Positions 1 through 9,765 are shown, counted from the first letter of the stretch. The stretch: 64,000 bases of DNA from Pseudomonas helmanticensis (GCF_900182985.1 NZ_FXUY01000001.1:1860001-1924000); one strand, 5' to 3'. Numbers and translations are program-made. Notes: generated from the sequence alone by a model not told the origin.

Positions 1-548
1 GCATCGGCGAACACGTTCGGCCGCCCTTCGAAGACAAAAGCGACGATGCCCAACGGCGAGACGACTTGCTCGATCTTCCAGCCATCGTGTTCGACGCTGC
101 TGATGACTTTGCCCCGGGTCGGCGCGGCATCACGCCAGGCGCGCAGGCCGGCGATCATGTCGTTGCGCATGCGCTCATCGGCGAGCAAGCGGGTGGTCGA
201 GCGACCACGCGCCTTGGCCCGTTCGATATCGGCAAGGTTGGCCGAGGCAATGTTCGCCCAGCACTGCGGGGTCTCAAGGCGTTGTGCGAACAGGTCGAAA
301 AATTGGCTGATCGCTTCATCCGAGACCGTCGACAACGCGGTAAACGCCGCTGCCGCACGCTCGATTGCCACCGCCGCTGCTTGCTGATCAGCCACCGGAA
401 TCAGCAACAACTCGCCGCTCACCTGCTCCACCAGCAGGTGGTCACCGGGCTGAAAACGCGCGGCCAGTTCGGGGCTGACCACGGTGACGCGGTTACCGGC
501 GAAAGGGATCGGCGTGCCAGCGACGAGACGTTCGAGTGCAAGAGACAT
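1..548 (-). CDS. ProA-like aldehyde/glutamate-semialdehyde dehydrogenase family protein (3' end outside window)
   Basis: Only about the first 182 residues are in the window. The reading frame starts at the ATG ending at 548 and stays open to the left edge. Near the cut it reads VVSPLGIVAFVFEGRPNVFAD, which matches the nucleotide-binding region of glutamate-5-semialdehyde dehydrogenase (ProA). The roughly 90 residues before it do not look like the N-terminus I know for canonical Pseudomonas ProA. I therefore read it as a divergent ProA-like paralogue rather than the proline-biosynthesis enzyme. The catalytic cysteine lies outside the window. It is convergent with nothing and is followed upstream by a REP hairpin. 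Confidence 0.7.
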   Translation of the reverse strand, partial: MSLALERLVAGTPIPFAGNRVTVVSPELAARFQPGDHLLVEQVSGELLLIPVADQQAAAVAIERAAAAFTALSTVSDEAISQFFDLFAQRLETPQCWANIASANLADIERAKARGRSTTRLLADERMRNDMIAGLRAWRDAAPTRGKVISSVEHDGWKIEQVVSPLGIVAFVFEGRPNVFAD

Positions 549-630
549 TAAGCGGATTCACCATGCAAAGGGCGGCCGGAAAATGTAGCGGATTACTCGA
601 TGAAATACACCTCTTCAAACACTAAAGAAA

Positions 631-724
631 CCTGTGGGAGCTGGCTTGCCAGCGATAGCGGTGGTTCAGTCAAATTTATTGTGACTGACAGGACCTCATC
701 GCTGGCAAGCCAGCTCCCACAGGG
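631..724. repeat. REP/REPIN hairpin (family A)
   Basis: Two inverted copies of a motif of the type TGTGGGAGCTGGCTTGCC lie about 60 bases apart, between the ProA-like gene and glutaminase. The same arms recur at 13968, 30928 and elsewhere in this window. Confidence 0.9.
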
Positions 725-747
725 TTTGGGGTGTTTGGCGGATCGGG

Positions 748-1656
748 TCAGAAGACCGACCAGCCGATCCGCGCGCTGAGCATCTCCAGCGCCGCCATCC
801 CTGCCAGCGAGTTACCGGCGGCATTCAGTTCCGGCGACCACACGCACACGGTGAACTGCCCCGGCACCACTGCAACAATCCCGCCACCGACGCCACTCTT
901 GCCCGGCAGCCCGACGCGGTAGGCAAAGTTGCCCGCCTCGTCATACAGGCCGCTGGTGGCCATGATCGAATTGACCTGCTGGGTCTGGCGCCGCGTCAGA
1001 ACCTGCTCGCCGCTGTGCTTGCAATAACCGTCGTTGGCCAAAAAGCAGAAGGCCCGCGCCAGGTCAATGCAGTTCATCCGTAAGGCGCAGTGGCTGAAGT
1101 AACTGCGCAACACCGCCTCGACGTCATTGTGGAAATTGCCGAACGACTGCATCAGATACGCCATCGCCGCGTTGCGCGCGCGGTGCTGGTATTCGGAGTC
1201 GGCGACTTTGCCGTCGATCATGATCTGCGGGTTGCCGGACAGGCGTCGGACAAAGTCGCGCATCGACAGAGTCGGTGCGGCGAAGCGTGATTGATTGATG
1301 TCGCAGATCACCAGCGCGCCGGCGTTGATGAATGGATTACGCGGCCGACCGCGCTCGAACTCCAGCTGCACCAGCGAGTTGAACGGCTGGCCGGAAGGCT
1401 CGTGACCGAGGCGCTCCCAGATCGCCTCGCCGGAATGATCGATGGCCTGCACCAGGCTGAACACCTTGGAAATACTCTGCACCGAGAACGGCGTTTCGGC
1501 GTCACCGGCGCAGTACATCTCGCCGTCGTTGCCGTACACGGCGATGCCCAGTTGATTGGCCGGCACGGTGCCGAGGGCGGGAATGTAGTCAGCCACTTTG
1601 CCCTGCCCGATCAGGGGCCGGACAGCGTCAAGGATCTCGTTCAACAGCGCTTGCAT
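748..1656 (-). CDS. glsA: Glutaminase (GlsA family)
   Basis: This gene encodes a 302-residue cytosolic glutaminase that hydrolyses L-glutamine to glutamate and ammonia. The length matches the beta-lactamase-like GlsA/GlsB family. The SISK tetrad at about residues 61-64 is the catalytic Ser-x-x-Lys. Further family blocks are NPFINAGAL and [11 protein letters not shown] near the C-terminus. The frame extends upstream to 1845, but homologues begin at MQALLNEI, so the ATG ending at 1656 is preferred. The next gene is divergent and about 250 bases away, so it is probably transcribed alone. Confidence 0.95.
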   Translation of the reverse strand: MQALLNEILDAVRPLIGQGKVADYIPALGTVPANQLGIAVYGNDGEMYCAGDAETPFSVQSISKVFSLVQAIDHSGEAIWERLGHEPSGQPFNSLVQLEFERGRPRNPFINAGALVICDINQSRFAAPTLSMRDFVRRLSGNPQIMIDGKVADSEYQHRARNAAMAYLMQSFGNFHNDVEAVLRSYFSHCALRMNCIDLARAFCFLANDGYCKHSGEQVLTRRQTQQVNSIMATSGLYDEAGNFAYRVGLPGKSGVGGGIVAVVPGQFTVCVWSPELNAAGNSLAGMAALEMLSARIGWSVF

Positions 1657-1903
1657 GCCGGGTTCCGAAGTCTCGCCCCATGGGATCGCGGGGACACTGG
1701 GGCTAGACGCTGCGCAACAGAATCGCATCACACAGGCTGACACATTGCTCCCCTGTAGGAAGCGTGTGTATTGCAATGTATATGGCGACCGCGCAGACAC
1801 ACCAGGCGTGGAAAGCCGACCGCCGGCGACACATCGCCGATACACCGCGACGCTGAAATACCCCGGTCGAAATCACTTCCCCCCCTCGCACCGGAGAACT
1901 CCC

Positions 1904-2404
1904 ATGCTCACCCTCAAAACCCTGCACCTGCACCTCGACCGCGCCGGACTCTGGCTCGCGCCATTGACCTTGCGGCTATTCATCGCCTGGGAGTTTTTCG
2001 AGTCAGGCCTGGAGAAATTCAACGGCCAGAACTGGTTCGAAGATATTCAGGACAAGTTCCCGTTCCCCTTCGATCACCTGCCGGCGACGCTGAACTGGGA
2101 GCTGTCGATGTGGGTAGAGCTGATCGGCGCACTGGCGATTCTGCTCGGCTTCGGTACGCGTATTTCCGCGCTGGCGCTGATCGTGGTGACCGTCGTTGCC
2201 ACCGCCGCCGTGCACTGGCCGGCCGACTGGTCGAGCCTCAGCGAGCTGGCGCAGGGTTACGCCATCACCAACAAAGGCTTCGGCAACTTCAAGCTGCCGG
2301 CGATCTATCTGGCCGCGCTGCTGCCACTGGTGTTTGCCGGAGCCGGTCGTTTGAGTGTCGATGCGGCGCTGGCCAGTCGCTTCTGGCAGCGCCGCGATCG
2401 TTGA
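1904..2404 (+). CDS. DoxX-family integral membrane protein
   Basis: This is a 166-residue protein with about four hydrophobic helices: residues 16-36, 66-90, 92-110 and 130-150. The arrangement fits the DoxX/DoxD superfamily, whose members often work in thiosulfate or redox-linked membrane complexes, although most are uncharacterised. The start ATG at 1904 has a GGAG Shine-Dalgarno sequence 8 bases upstream, and longer upstream frames are rejected. The gene is convergent with the L,D-transpeptidase gene, with three bases between their stops. The substrate cannot be read from the sequence. Confidence 0.8.
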   Translation: MLTLKTLHLHLDRAGLWLAPLTLRLFIAWEFFESGLEKFNGQNWFEDIQDKFPFPFDHLPATLNWELSMWVELIGALAILLGFGTRISALALIVVTVVATAAVHWPADWSSLSELAQGYAITNKGFGNFKLPAIYLAALLPLVFAGAGRLSVDAALASRFWQRRDR

Positions 2405-2407
2405 GGC

Positions 2408-4024
2408 TCAGTGCGCGCCGTCGAGTCCCGCCAGCAACGCGCTGTCGCGACTGTAGATATCGGGTGCATAGCGCACGTGGCCATCGCTGCCGACTTGCGC
2501 AGTCCAGTAGGTCATCAGGATCGGCACCGGCGCAGACAAGCGGAATTCATGCGTGGTGCCCGTCGCCAAGAGTGTTTCAGTGCGGGCCTTTTCTGCCGGG
2601 CTGAGCAGCAGGTCACGCAGTTGCATCGGATGCTCGACCCGCACGCAACCGGAGCTGAACGCCCGTGGGCCTTTGTCGAACAACGCCTTGCTCGGCGTGT
2701 CATGCAGGTACACCGAAAACGGGTTGGGGAAGCGAATGACCATTTGCCCCAGCGGATTGCGCGGCCCGGCGTCCTGGCGCAGGAGGATGTTGCCGGGGTT
2801 GTCCCAGTCGATGTCCGCAGCCGCCAATGGCTGGCCGTTGGCGTCGAGCACCTGCAGGTTCTGGCGACTGAGGAAGGTCTGGTCCTTGCGGATCGCCGGC
2901 AGCTTGTCTTCTTTCCAGATGGTCGGCGGCACGGTCCAGGTCGGATTCAAGGTCAGCCGGGTGACGCGGGATTTCAGCAGTGGCGTCTGGCGTTCGGCAC
3001 GACCGACCTGGGTGCGGGTCTGCCACACCGCCTGGCCGCCCTGATACAGGGTCAGTTCGGCGGCGGCGACGTTGACCAGCAAACCATCGGGTTCCATGTC
3101 CTGGGCCATCCAGCGAAAACGCTCGAGGTTGACCCGCAGTTGTTCGCGGCGCGTCAACGGGCTGATGTTGAGTTCGGCAATTGTCCCCGGCCCGACCACG
3201 CCGTCAGCCTGCAACGAATGGTTGGCCTGAAAACTCTTCACCGCCTCCACCAGTACGCCTTCGTAGGCGTTGCCGGGTGTGCCGACGGCATGCGTCAGGT
3301 AGCCTTCGTTGAACAAGCGCTGGGCCAGTTCCGGCACGCGTTTGTCTTCCATCGCCGGGCGCAGCAACGGCCCGTTACCGACTGACTGCCATTGCGGCAA
3401 GGCTTTCAGGCGTTGCGCGGCATACAGGTGGCGAAGGCTCTGGTACTGCGCCAGACGTGGCCGGGCGAGGTCAAACGCCGCCGGGATGTCGTGCATGCCC
3501 GGCACGGCAATCGCCAACAATTCCGCCTGACGGTCACGCGGGGTGTCGTCGGCATGCCACAGCGGTTCGAAATGCGATTGCAGCAGGCGCCCGTAATGCA
3601 GGTCCTGCAGGGCTTGCAGGTAGTAGCGACTGATGTCGATATCAGCGCACAACTCACCGTCCTGCGGTGCGCTTGGCGCAACCGGATAGCGTTTCGGATT
3701 CAGACCATCGTCAGCCAACAACTGCAATTGCGCCTGCAACGTCTGCAATCGTCCGGAGTCGCTGGCCCACACCGGCATCCAGTCCTGCTGCTCATAGAAA
3801 CCCTGCAACTGCGACAGCGCCGGGCCGTTCAGGTGCGCAGCAATCGCCGGGCATGACTGCGGCAGGCTGATCAGCACCGCCTGCAACGGACTTTGCGGCT
3901 CGACGGGCATTTCCGCCGGCGGCGTTGGCAGCGTTTGCAAGGGCGGCAGCGGCTCATCGGCACAAGCGACAAACGGCGCAGCGATCAGGCAAATGCTCAA
4001 GTAGCATGCGTACTTTTTGAACAA
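2408..4024 (-). CDS. L,D-transpeptidase, YcbB/LdtD type, with peptidoglycan-binding domain
   Basis: This 538-residue periplasmic enzyme is predicted to form 3-3 cross-links in peptidoglycan. It starts with a signal peptide (hydrophobic to about residue 22, ending VACA). A scaffold and a peptidoglycan-binding-like repeat (SFQANHSLQADGVVGPGT) lie near residues 250-275. The C-terminal YkuD domain carries the catalytic block SSGCVRVEHP near residue 460, with the upstream histidine in YLHDTPSKALF. The length fits LdtD/YcbB-like enzymes, which are much larger than single-domain YkuD proteins. A second YkuD-fold gene lies divergently on the other side of a 150-base spacer. Confidence 0.92.
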   Translation of the reverse strand: MFKKYACYLSICLIAAPFVACADEPLPPLQTLPTPPAEMPVEPQSPLQAVLISLPQSCPAIAAHLNGPALSQLQGFYEQQDWMPVWASDSGRLQTLQAQLQLLADDGLNPKRYPVAPSAPQDGELCADIDISRYYLQALQDLHYGRLLQSHFEPLWHADDTPRDRQAELLAIAVPGMHDIPAAFDLARPRLAQYQSLRHLYAAQRLKALPQWQSVGNGPLLRPAMEDKRVPELAQRLFNEGYLTHAVGTPGNAYEGVLVEAVKSFQANHSLQADGVVGPGTIAELNISPLTRREQLRVNLERFRWMAQDMEPDGLLVNVAAAELTLYQGGQAVWQTRTQVGRAERQTPLLKSRVTRLTLNPTWTVPPTIWKEDKLPAIRKDQTFLSRQNLQVLDANGQPLAAADIDWDNPGNILLRQDAGPRNPLGQMVIRFPNPFSVYLHDTPSKALFDKGPRAFSSGCVRVEHPMQLRDLLLSPAEKARTETLLATGTTHEFRLSAPVPILMTYWTAQVGSDGHVRYAPDIYSRDSALLAGLDGAH

Positions 4025-4173
4025 CTGCTTTACTCCAATCCATGGCCGTCTCGATGACGGTCAACCTTACATCAGGTGCGCTGAACAGTCAGGCTCGATC
4101 AACGGGCTTGCCGGTAACGACTGGGAGTCAGGAGCCAAGTGCCAAACAAGTAGCAAGTGAGGACACTTTATAA

Positions 4174-4887
4174 ATGTTGACGTTTTTGCGCCGACTTCTG
4201 CTGACCACCGCGACCCTCGTCGCCGTGACCAGTCCAGCATTTGCCGCCGGCAAGCCATCGCCGGTTCTCTTCAACAGCCTCGCGCACGCCGCGCCAGAAC
4301 TCAATCCCCAGGCGCTGAAAGGTGCGCTGAACGCCATGCAATGTGCGGTCAACAACGGTGCAAAACCGTCGCGCCACCTGGCAATCATCGATTACTCGCA
4401 ACCGTCGACCGAGCGCCGCTTGTGGATTTTCGACCTGAGCAAACAGAAGTTGGTTCTACGCGATCTGGTCGCCCACGGTTCCAACTCCGGGGAAAACTTC
4501 GCCACGCAGTTCTCCAACCGTGAAGGCAGTTACCAGTCCAGCCTTGGCTTGTTCCGCACCCAGGAAAGCTACGAAGGCACCCACGGTTATTCGTTGCGCA
4601 TGGACGGTCTTGAGCCGGGCTTCAACGACATGGCCCGCGACCGCGCCATCGTCATCCACGCCGCCAGTTACGTGAACCCGTTGTGGAGCAAGCGTCAGGG
4701 CCGCATCGGTCGCAGCCAGGGCTGCCCGGCGGTACGACCGCAGATTGCCAGGCAAGTGATCGACCGCCTGAAGAATGGCCAGTTCATGTTCTCGTGGTAC
4801 CCCGATCAACGCTGGCTGAAGTCCTCGCCGTACCTCAATTGCCAGCCGCAACAGGTGGCGAGCATCCTCAATACCCACGCCAGCTGA
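4174..4887 (+). CDS. Secreted murein L,D-transpeptidase catalytic-domain protein (YkuD_2 type)
   Basis: This is a 237-residue protein with a clear signal peptide (residues 1-24, ending SPAFAA). The active-site block GRSQGCPAVRPQ near residue 185 contains the Cys expected of the YkuD_2 branch. The preceding VIHAASYV supplies the conserved histidine. The family is thought to cleave or exchange peptide stems in the periplasm, but few members are tested. It is divergent from the large L,D-transpeptidase gene, so two cell-wall enzymes share one promoter region. The start at 4174 fits the signal peptide. Confidence 0.88.
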   Translation: MLTFLRRLLLTTATLVAVTSPAFAAGKPSPVLFNSLAHAAPELNPQALKGALNAMQCAVNNGAKPSRHLAIIDYSQPSTERRLWIFDLSKQKLVLRDLVAHGSNSGENFATQFSNREGSYQSSLGLFRTQESYEGTHGYSLRMDGLEPGFNDMARDRAIVIHAASYVNPLWSKRQGRIGRSQGCPAVRPQIARQVIDRLKNGQFMFSWYPDQRWLKSSPYLNCQPQQVASILNTHAS

Positions 4888-4930
4888 CCCGCATTACCTG
4901 CCCCCCGTAAATGTCGGGACTGAAACCCAA

Positions 4931-5020
4931 CCTGTAGGAGCTGCCGAAGGCTGCGATCTCTTGATCTTGCCTGTAAAAAACAAGATCAACAGATCGCAGC
5001 CTTCGGCAGCTCCTACAGGG
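4931..5020. repeat. Dispersed hairpin repeat, family B
   Basis: A near-perfect inverted repeat with arms of the type CTGTAGGAGCTGCCGAAGG around an A/T-rich loop. It is one of eight very similar copies in the window (also at 20526, 24751, 36911, 42399, 46541, 55804 and 62162). Confidence 0.95.
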
Positions 5021-5030
5021 GGTGGTTTTG

Positions 5031-5046
5031 ATTACAGTTTTGTCAT
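5031..5046 (+). promoter_or_regulatory. Candidate CopR/CzcR-type response-regulator box
   Basis: The 16-mer ATTACAGTTTTGTCAT lies 90 bases before the DUF2790 gene. It fits the ATTACA-N5-GTYAT pattern found before three other metal-associated genes in this window. Binding is inferred, not shown. Confidence 0.6.
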
Positions 5047-5136
5047 TCAGCTGTCGGTTTGCCGTGCGGATCGCTCGGTAGCCTGATGTTGTCCCGGCGC
5101 CAATGCCGATCAACTCCGACCACTGAGTGACTGATC

Positions 5137-5394
5137 ATGAAAACCCTTCTGCTCGCCATCACCGCCCTCCTCGCCACCGGTTCTGCTTTCGCTGCGAACA
5201 TGCCCGACACCGCCGTGATTCATGACAAGAGTGGCTTCTACGTCAATCTGGATGTCGACAAAGTCCTCGCAAGCACCGATATTTCACAGGCGTGCGGCGT
5301 GGTGCCGGCGCAATTGAATTACCTCGACCATCAGGGTCGCGAGCATGTGCTGAACTATGAAGTACAAGGCAGCGGCTGCATCAATGACCATTGA
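5137..5394 (+). CDS. DUF2790 small periplasmic protein
   Basis: This 85-residue protein has a signal peptide (MKTLLLAITALLATGSAFA, cut near residue 19). The mature part carries the DUF2790 signature CGVVPAQLNYLDHQGREHVL and a second cysteine near the end, so a disulfide is possible. DUF2790 proteins are common in Pseudomonas beside metal-response regulators, and their function is not known. Here it is the first gene of an operon, 9 bases ahead of a response regulator, and a candidate regulator box lies 90 bases upstream. A paralogous domain occurs at 46649. Confidence 0.88.
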   Translation: MKTLLLAITALLATGSAFAANMPDTAVIHDKSGFYVNLDVDKVLASTDISQACGVVPAQLNYLDHQGREHVLNYEVQGSGCINDH

Positions 5395-5403
5395 GGCTGA
5401 TCG

Positions 5404-6075
5404 ATGAATATTCTGGTTGTCGAAGACGAACCCAAGGCGGGCAATTACCTGCTCAACGGTTTGCAGGAACTGGGCTACAGCGTCAGCCTCGCGCGCAATG
5501 GCGCCGACGGCCTGCACCTGGCGCTGGAGCACAGCTTCGACGTGATCGTGCTGGATGTGATGATGCCGAAAATGGATGGCTGGGAAGTGCTGCGCCGGCT
5601 GCGCAAGGAAGCCGACACGCCGGTGCTGTTCCTCACGGCTCGCGATGACATCGCCGACCGCGTCAAAGGCCTGGAGCTGGGCGCCGACGACTACCTGATC
5701 AAACCGTTTTCGTTTGCCGAACTGGTGGCGCGCCTGCGCACCCTGACCCGGCGCGGGCCGATTCATGAAGACGAACAATTGCAAGTCGCCGACCTGCAGA
5801 TCGACGTACTGAAACGCCGCGTCACGCGCGCTGGGGTGCGCATCGCCCTGACCAACAAGGAGTTTGCGCTGTTGCAATTGTTCGCCACGCACACCGGGCA
5901 AGTGCTGGCGCGCTCGTTGATTGCCTCACGGGTATGGGACATGAATTTCGACAGCGACACCAACGTGGTCGATGTCGCCGTGCGCCGCTTGCGGGCGAAA
6001 ATCGACGACCCGTTCCAGCTTAAGCTGATCCACAGCGTGCGCGGTATCGGCTACCGCTTCGACACGCAAGCATGA
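5404..6075 (+). CDS. Heavy-metal-type two-component response regulator (OmpR/PhoB class)
   Basis: This is a 223-residue transcription factor. The receiver domain (about 1-115) has the phospho-acceptor Asp in [12 protein letters not shown] near residue 51 and the conserved Lys in YLIKPF. The C-terminal winged helix (about 125-220) ends with [16 protein letters not shown], typical of the CopR/CzcR/IrlR subgroup. Its stop overlaps the start of the kinase gene by the ATGA arrangement, so translation is probably coupled. The DUF2790 gene ahead of it supports a metal signal. Whether the metal is copper, zinc or cadmium cannot be told from the sequence. Confidence 0.92.
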   Translation: MNILVVEDEPKAGNYLLNGLQELGYSVSLARNGADGLHLALEHSFDVIVLDVMMPKMDGWEVLRRLRKEADTPVLFLTARDDIADRVKGLELGADDYLIKPFSFAELVARLRTLTRRGPIHEDEQLQVADLQIDVLKRRVTRAGVRIALTNKEFALLQLFATHTGQVLARSLIASRVWDMNFDSDTNVVDVAVRRLRAKIDDPFQLKLIHSVRGIGYRFDTQA

Positions 6076-7520
6076 GCACCAATCGCCCATATTCGCTGAC
6101 CTTACGCCTGGCGCTGGTGTTCGCTCTGCTCGCCTTCGGGTCGCTGGCCGGCCTCGGCGCGGCACTGTACAGCGAGCTGGAAGAGCAACTGATTCGGCGC
6201 GATGACATTTCGCTGGTCAGCCGCGTCGATCAATTGCGCACGTTCCTCAACGACAGCAACACCCTTGAGCTGATCAAGAACAAACCGGCGCTGTTCCAGA
6301 ACATGCTCGGCAACCGCGAAGCGCTGCTGACCATCGGCGCACCGGGGCAACCGCCGCTGCTGGTGGTCAACCCGGGCAATCTGGCCACGCCGACGTTGCC
6401 GGCGGTGCCCATCGATCAGGCGATGACGTTGAAGGACGTGCAGCATCTGCCGAGCGTCGCCGGCGTGCCGTTTTCGGCGGTGGCGGCGCGGATTGATTCC
6501 GGCGATCTGGGCAATCTGCAAGTCACCACCGGGCGCCTGATGAGCGAGCGCACGGCGATGCTCGCCAATTACCGCTTGAGTGTTTATGGCCTCGCGTCAT
6601 TGGCGGCGCTGGTGTTGGCGCTGATCGGTTGCCTGTTGGTGTATCGGGGTTTGCTGCCGTTGCGGCGCCTGGCCAGACATGCGCATGGCATCGGTGTCGG
6701 CAACCTCGGCGAGCGCCTCGACAGCCACGGCGCACCGCGCGAATTACTGCCGATGATCGAGGCGTTCAACGCCATGCTCGATCGCCTCGCCAAAGGCTTT
6801 GCGCAATTGAGCCAGGTCTCGACCGACATGGCCCATGAGCTGCGTACGCCAATCAATAATCTGCTCGGCGAAACCCAGGTCGCGCTGCATCAGAACCGCA
6901 GCATCGAGGCCTACCAGCAGTTGCTCGCCTCCAACGTCGAAGAATTGGAACGGCTGACGCGGATGCTCGACAACATGCTGTTTCTGGCGCGCACCGATCC
7001 GGCCAGTGCCCTGAGCCAGCGTCAGGAGCTGGACGCGGCGGATGAGATGCAGCGCATCGCCGATTACTTTGAAGGCCTGGCGGCGGATGTCGGCGTGTGC
7101 ATCGAGGCGCGTGGCAGCGGCGTGATTTGGGCCGAACCGATGCTGTTGCGGCGGGCGCTGGCCAATCTGTGCGCGAATGCGATCAAGTACGGCGCAGCGG
7201 ATTCGACGGTGCAGGTGGAAGCGATTGCCGAAGTGGATGGCAGTTATCTGCGGGTGCGCAATCAGGGTGCGACGATTGCACCTGAGCATCTGGCGCGACT
7301 GTTCGAGCGCTTCTACCGCGTCGACCAGTCCCGCGAACGCTCGGCGCAATCCAATGGTCTGGGCCTGTCGATCGTCGCGACCATCATGCAACTGCATCAG
7401 GGCCGTTATAGCGCAAGCAGTGAGGATGGCGAGACCTGCTTCGAACTCTACTTCCCCGCCCGCCAAGCATCGTCATTGACTGTGAAACCGCCATCGCTGG
7501 CAAGCCAGCTCCCACAATGA
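6072..7520 (+). CDS. Heavy-metal sensor histidine kinase, C-terminus running into a REP repeat
   Basis: This is a 482-residue inner-membrane sensor kinase. TM1 lies near residues 10-32, a periplasmic sensing loop follows, TM2 lies near 170-192, then HAMP. The H-box reads [12 protein letters not shown], and the N and G boxes ([20 protein letters not shown]) follow. It partners the regulator it overlaps. The last eleven codons, from about residue 472, and the stop codon lie inside a family A REP sequence. The natural C-terminus after FELYFPARQ has therefore probably been replaced or extended by the repeat. Catalytic domains are intact. Confidence 0.92.
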   Translation: MSTNRPYSLTLRLALVFALLAFGSLAGLGAALYSELEEQLIRRDDISLVSRVDQLRTFLNDSNTLELIKNKPALFQNMLGNREALLTIGAPGQPPLLVVNPGNLATPTLPAVPIDQAMTLKDVQHLPSVAGVPFSAVAARIDSGDLGNLQVTTGRLMSERTAMLANYRLSVYGLASLAALVLALIGCLLVYRGLLPLRRLARHAHGIGVGNLGERLDSHGAPRELLPMIEAFNAMLDRLAKGFAQLSQVSTDMAHELRTPINNLLGETQVALHQNRSIEAYQQLLASNVEELERLTRMLDNMLFLARTDPASALSQRQELDAADEMQRIADYFEGLAADVGVCIEARGSGVIWAEPMLLRRALANLCANAIKYGAADSTVQVEAIAEVDGSYLRVRNQGATIAPEHLARLFERFYRVDQSRERSAQSNGLGLSIVATIMQLHQGRYSASSEDGETCFELYFPARQASSLTVKPPSLASQLPQ

Positions 7521-7587
7521 TTTGCGTTGAATCCAATCCTCCGGCCAACTCAAAACCCTGTGGGAGCTGGCTTGCCAGCGATGAGGC
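7486..7587. repeat. REP/REPIN hairpin (family A), overlapping kinase 3' end
   Basis: Inverted arms of the GGGAGCTGGCTTGCCAGCGA type lie at 7486-7517 and 7559-7587. The left arm is translated as the end of the histidine kinase. Confidence 0.88.
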
Positions 7588-7617
7588 CAGCCTGATCGAC
7601 ATTAATGCTGACTGAAA

Positions 7618-8330
7618 GAACTCTCCCACAGTCCTGTCTCGGTTCGGCTGAAGAGTTACTGATCAACTCGGTCCCTTGTGGGAACGGGCTTGCTCGCGAA
7701 AGCGCAGTGTCAGTCACCAGCGATGCTGGCTTTGCCGGCCTCTTCGCGAGCAGGCTCGCTCCTACAGTTGAACCGTGCTCGGCTGAAAACTCGCTGAACA
7801 ACTCGATCCCCTGTGGGAGCTAGCCTGCTTGCGAAAGCGCAGTGTCAGTCACCAGCGATGCTGGCTTTGCCGGCCTCTTCGCGAGCAGGCTCGCTCCTAC
7901 TGTTGAACCGTGCTCGGCTGAAGAGTTACTGATCAACTCGGTCCCCTGTAGGAGCTAGCCTGCTAGCGAAAACGCAGTGTCAGTCACCAGCGATGCTGGC
8001 TTTGCCGGCCTCTTCGCGAGCAGGCTCGCTCCTACTGTTGAACCGTGCTCGGCTGAAAATTCGCTGAACAACTCGATCCCCTGTGGGAGCTAGCCTGCTA
8101 GCGAAAGCGCAGTTTCAGTCACCAGCGATGCTGGCTTTGCCGGCCTCTTCGCGAGCAGGCTCGCTCCTACAGTTGAACCGTGCTCGGCTGAAAATTCGCT
8201 GAACAACTCGATCCCCTGTGGGAGCGGGCTTGCTCGCGAAAGCGCAGTGTCAGTCACCAGCGATGCTGGCTTTGCCGGCCTCTTCGCGAGCAGGCTTGCT
8301 CCTACTGTTGAACGGCGCTCGGCTGATGAT
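7618..8330. repeat. Tandem array of 135-bp REPIN units
   Basis: The decamer CAGTCACCAG recurs at 7711, 7846, 7981, 8116 and 8251, exactly 135 bases apart each time. Units differ by only a few substitutions, and no indels are seen between these anchors. Each unit contains two inverted REP arms (GCGAGCAGGCTCGCTCC and its partner) plus a spacer GTTGAACCGTGCTCGGCTGA. The array has a degenerate unit at its left edge and a partial one inside the MFS gene at its right edge. Confidence 0.93.
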
Positions 8331-9662
8331 CAACGCCATGAGCATCAACGCCACCGCGACGCCAAAGGTAATGTGCAAACCACTGGCGATGGCGCTTGCA
8401 GGCGCCTGCGTCGGATCCCCCGCTGCCAGCGCAAACACCGCGCCCATCACCGCCGCGCCGGTGATCAAGCCGAGGTTGCGCGCCAGCCCGAGCATCGCCG
8501 ACACCACGCCACGCTGATCCTGACCGACGCAAGCCATCAACCCGGTGTTGTTGGCCGCCTGAAACAACGCATAACTGACGGCGACCAACGCGATCGACAA
8601 CAAATACCCCGACAGCCCCAGACTCATCGGCAGGAGCGCCAACAAACCGCAACCACAGACCATCGCAAGCAACGCGCCCGGCACGATCCGTCGCGCACCG
8701 AAGCGATCCACCAGACGTCCGGCCGGCACCCCGCCAAACGCAGACAACAAAGGCCCGACCGACAACGCCAAGCCAACCACGGCACTGCTCAGTCCCAACC
8801 CGCGACTGAGGTAAAACGGGCCGACCACCAGCGTGGTCATCATCACGGTCGTCACCAGCAAGGTCAGCGCCAGGCTGCTGCTCAATCGACGGTCGCTGAA
8901 CAGCGCCAAGCGAATCAGCGGCGCCTTGGCCCTCTTCTCGACCACAAGGAACAACCCCGCGCCGCCCAGGCTGGCCAGCAGCAACGGCAGCGTGAAACCT
9001 TCAAGCGTCATCGCCAGCGCATAGGCCGCCAGCGTCAATACCAGCACCGCACTGCCAGGATAATCAAACGCGACACGCGGCCCCGTTGGCCGATCCGCCG
9101 GCAGATAGCGATACACCAACCACGCATTGAGCAAACCCAATGGCACGTTGAGGAGAAAAATCGCCTGCCAGCCGACATGGGCCATCAACAGTCCACCCAG
9201 CGATGGCCCGAGGGTGGTGCCGGTGGCTGACATCGTCGCCAGCAAACCCATCGCGCTGCCCGCCCGCGCCTTGGGCACCGCATCGGCGACCAACGCCATC
9301 GTCAAGGCAAACATGATCGCCGCACCGACGCCCTGCACTGCCCGTGCGCCGATCAGCCAGGCAAGTCCCGGGGCCAATGCGCAGGCCAACGAAGCGCTGG
9401 TGAAAATGCCGATCCCGGTCAACAACAAGCGACGCCGACCGAAGCCATCACCGAGACGCCCGACGCTGACAATCAATGTGGTGATCGCCAGCAGATAGGC
9501 GAGCACGATCCATTGCACTTGTTGAAACGTCGCATCGAACGCCGCCGCGAGGATCGGCAAGCCGGCGTTGGCGATGCTGGTGTCCAGTGACGGCATCAAC
9601 ATCGACAGGGCCAGACTGGTCAGCGCCCATCGGGCGGGAGTGCTTAGAGATTCTCGAGGCAT
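8250..9662 (-). CDS. MFS drug-efflux transporter (EmrB/QacA, DHA2-like)
   Basis: This is a proton-driven exporter of about 470 residues with roughly fourteen hydrophobic helices. Family motifs are visible: LDTSIANAGLPIL in helix 1, GRLGDGFGRRRLLLTG between helices 2 and 3, and GPSLGGLL in helix 5 (motif C). The ATG ending at 9662 is preferred to a TTG six codons upstream. The last roughly 26 codons, ending KPAREEAGKASIAGD, lie in the final unit of the tandem repeat array and are unlike a normal MFS tail. The divergent LysR gene is the likely regulator. The substrate is unknown. Confidence 0.9.
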   Translation of the reverse strand: MPRESLSTPARWALTSLALSMLMPSLDTSIANAGLPILAAAFDATFQQVQWIVLAYLLAITTLIVSVGRLGDGFGRRRLLLTGIGIFTSASLACALAPGLAWLIGARAVQGVGAAIMFALTMALVADAVPKARAGSAMGLLATMSATGTTLGPSLGGLLMAHVGWQAIFLLNVPLGLLNAWLVYRYLPADRPTGPRVAFDYPGSAVLVLTLAAYALAMTLEGFTLPLLLASLGGAGLFLVVEKRAKAPLIRLALFSDRRLSSSLALTLLVTTVMMTTLVVGPFYLSRGLGLSSAVVGLALSVGPLLSAFGGVPAGRLVDRFGARRIVPGALLAMVCGCGLLALLPMSLGLSGYLLSIALVAVSYALFQAANNTGLMACVGQDQRGVVSAMLGLARNLGLITGAAVMGAVFALAAGDPTQAPASAIASGLHITFGVAVALMLMALIISRAPFNSRSKPAREEAGKASIAGD

Positions 9663-9765
9663 GGCGGGCTCGCAGTGCAAAGGTCAATCGCCATAGCCTG
9701 AGCCTCGACAACACACGGCGCAAGACGCATGCTTTGCACTCGATACCTGCATGGAACGCCATGTC

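Noticed and set aside
7618..8330. Tandem repeats resembling a CRISPR array
   Set aside because: Whole 135-bp units repeat, including the would-be spacers, and units hold REP arms; there are no cas genes.
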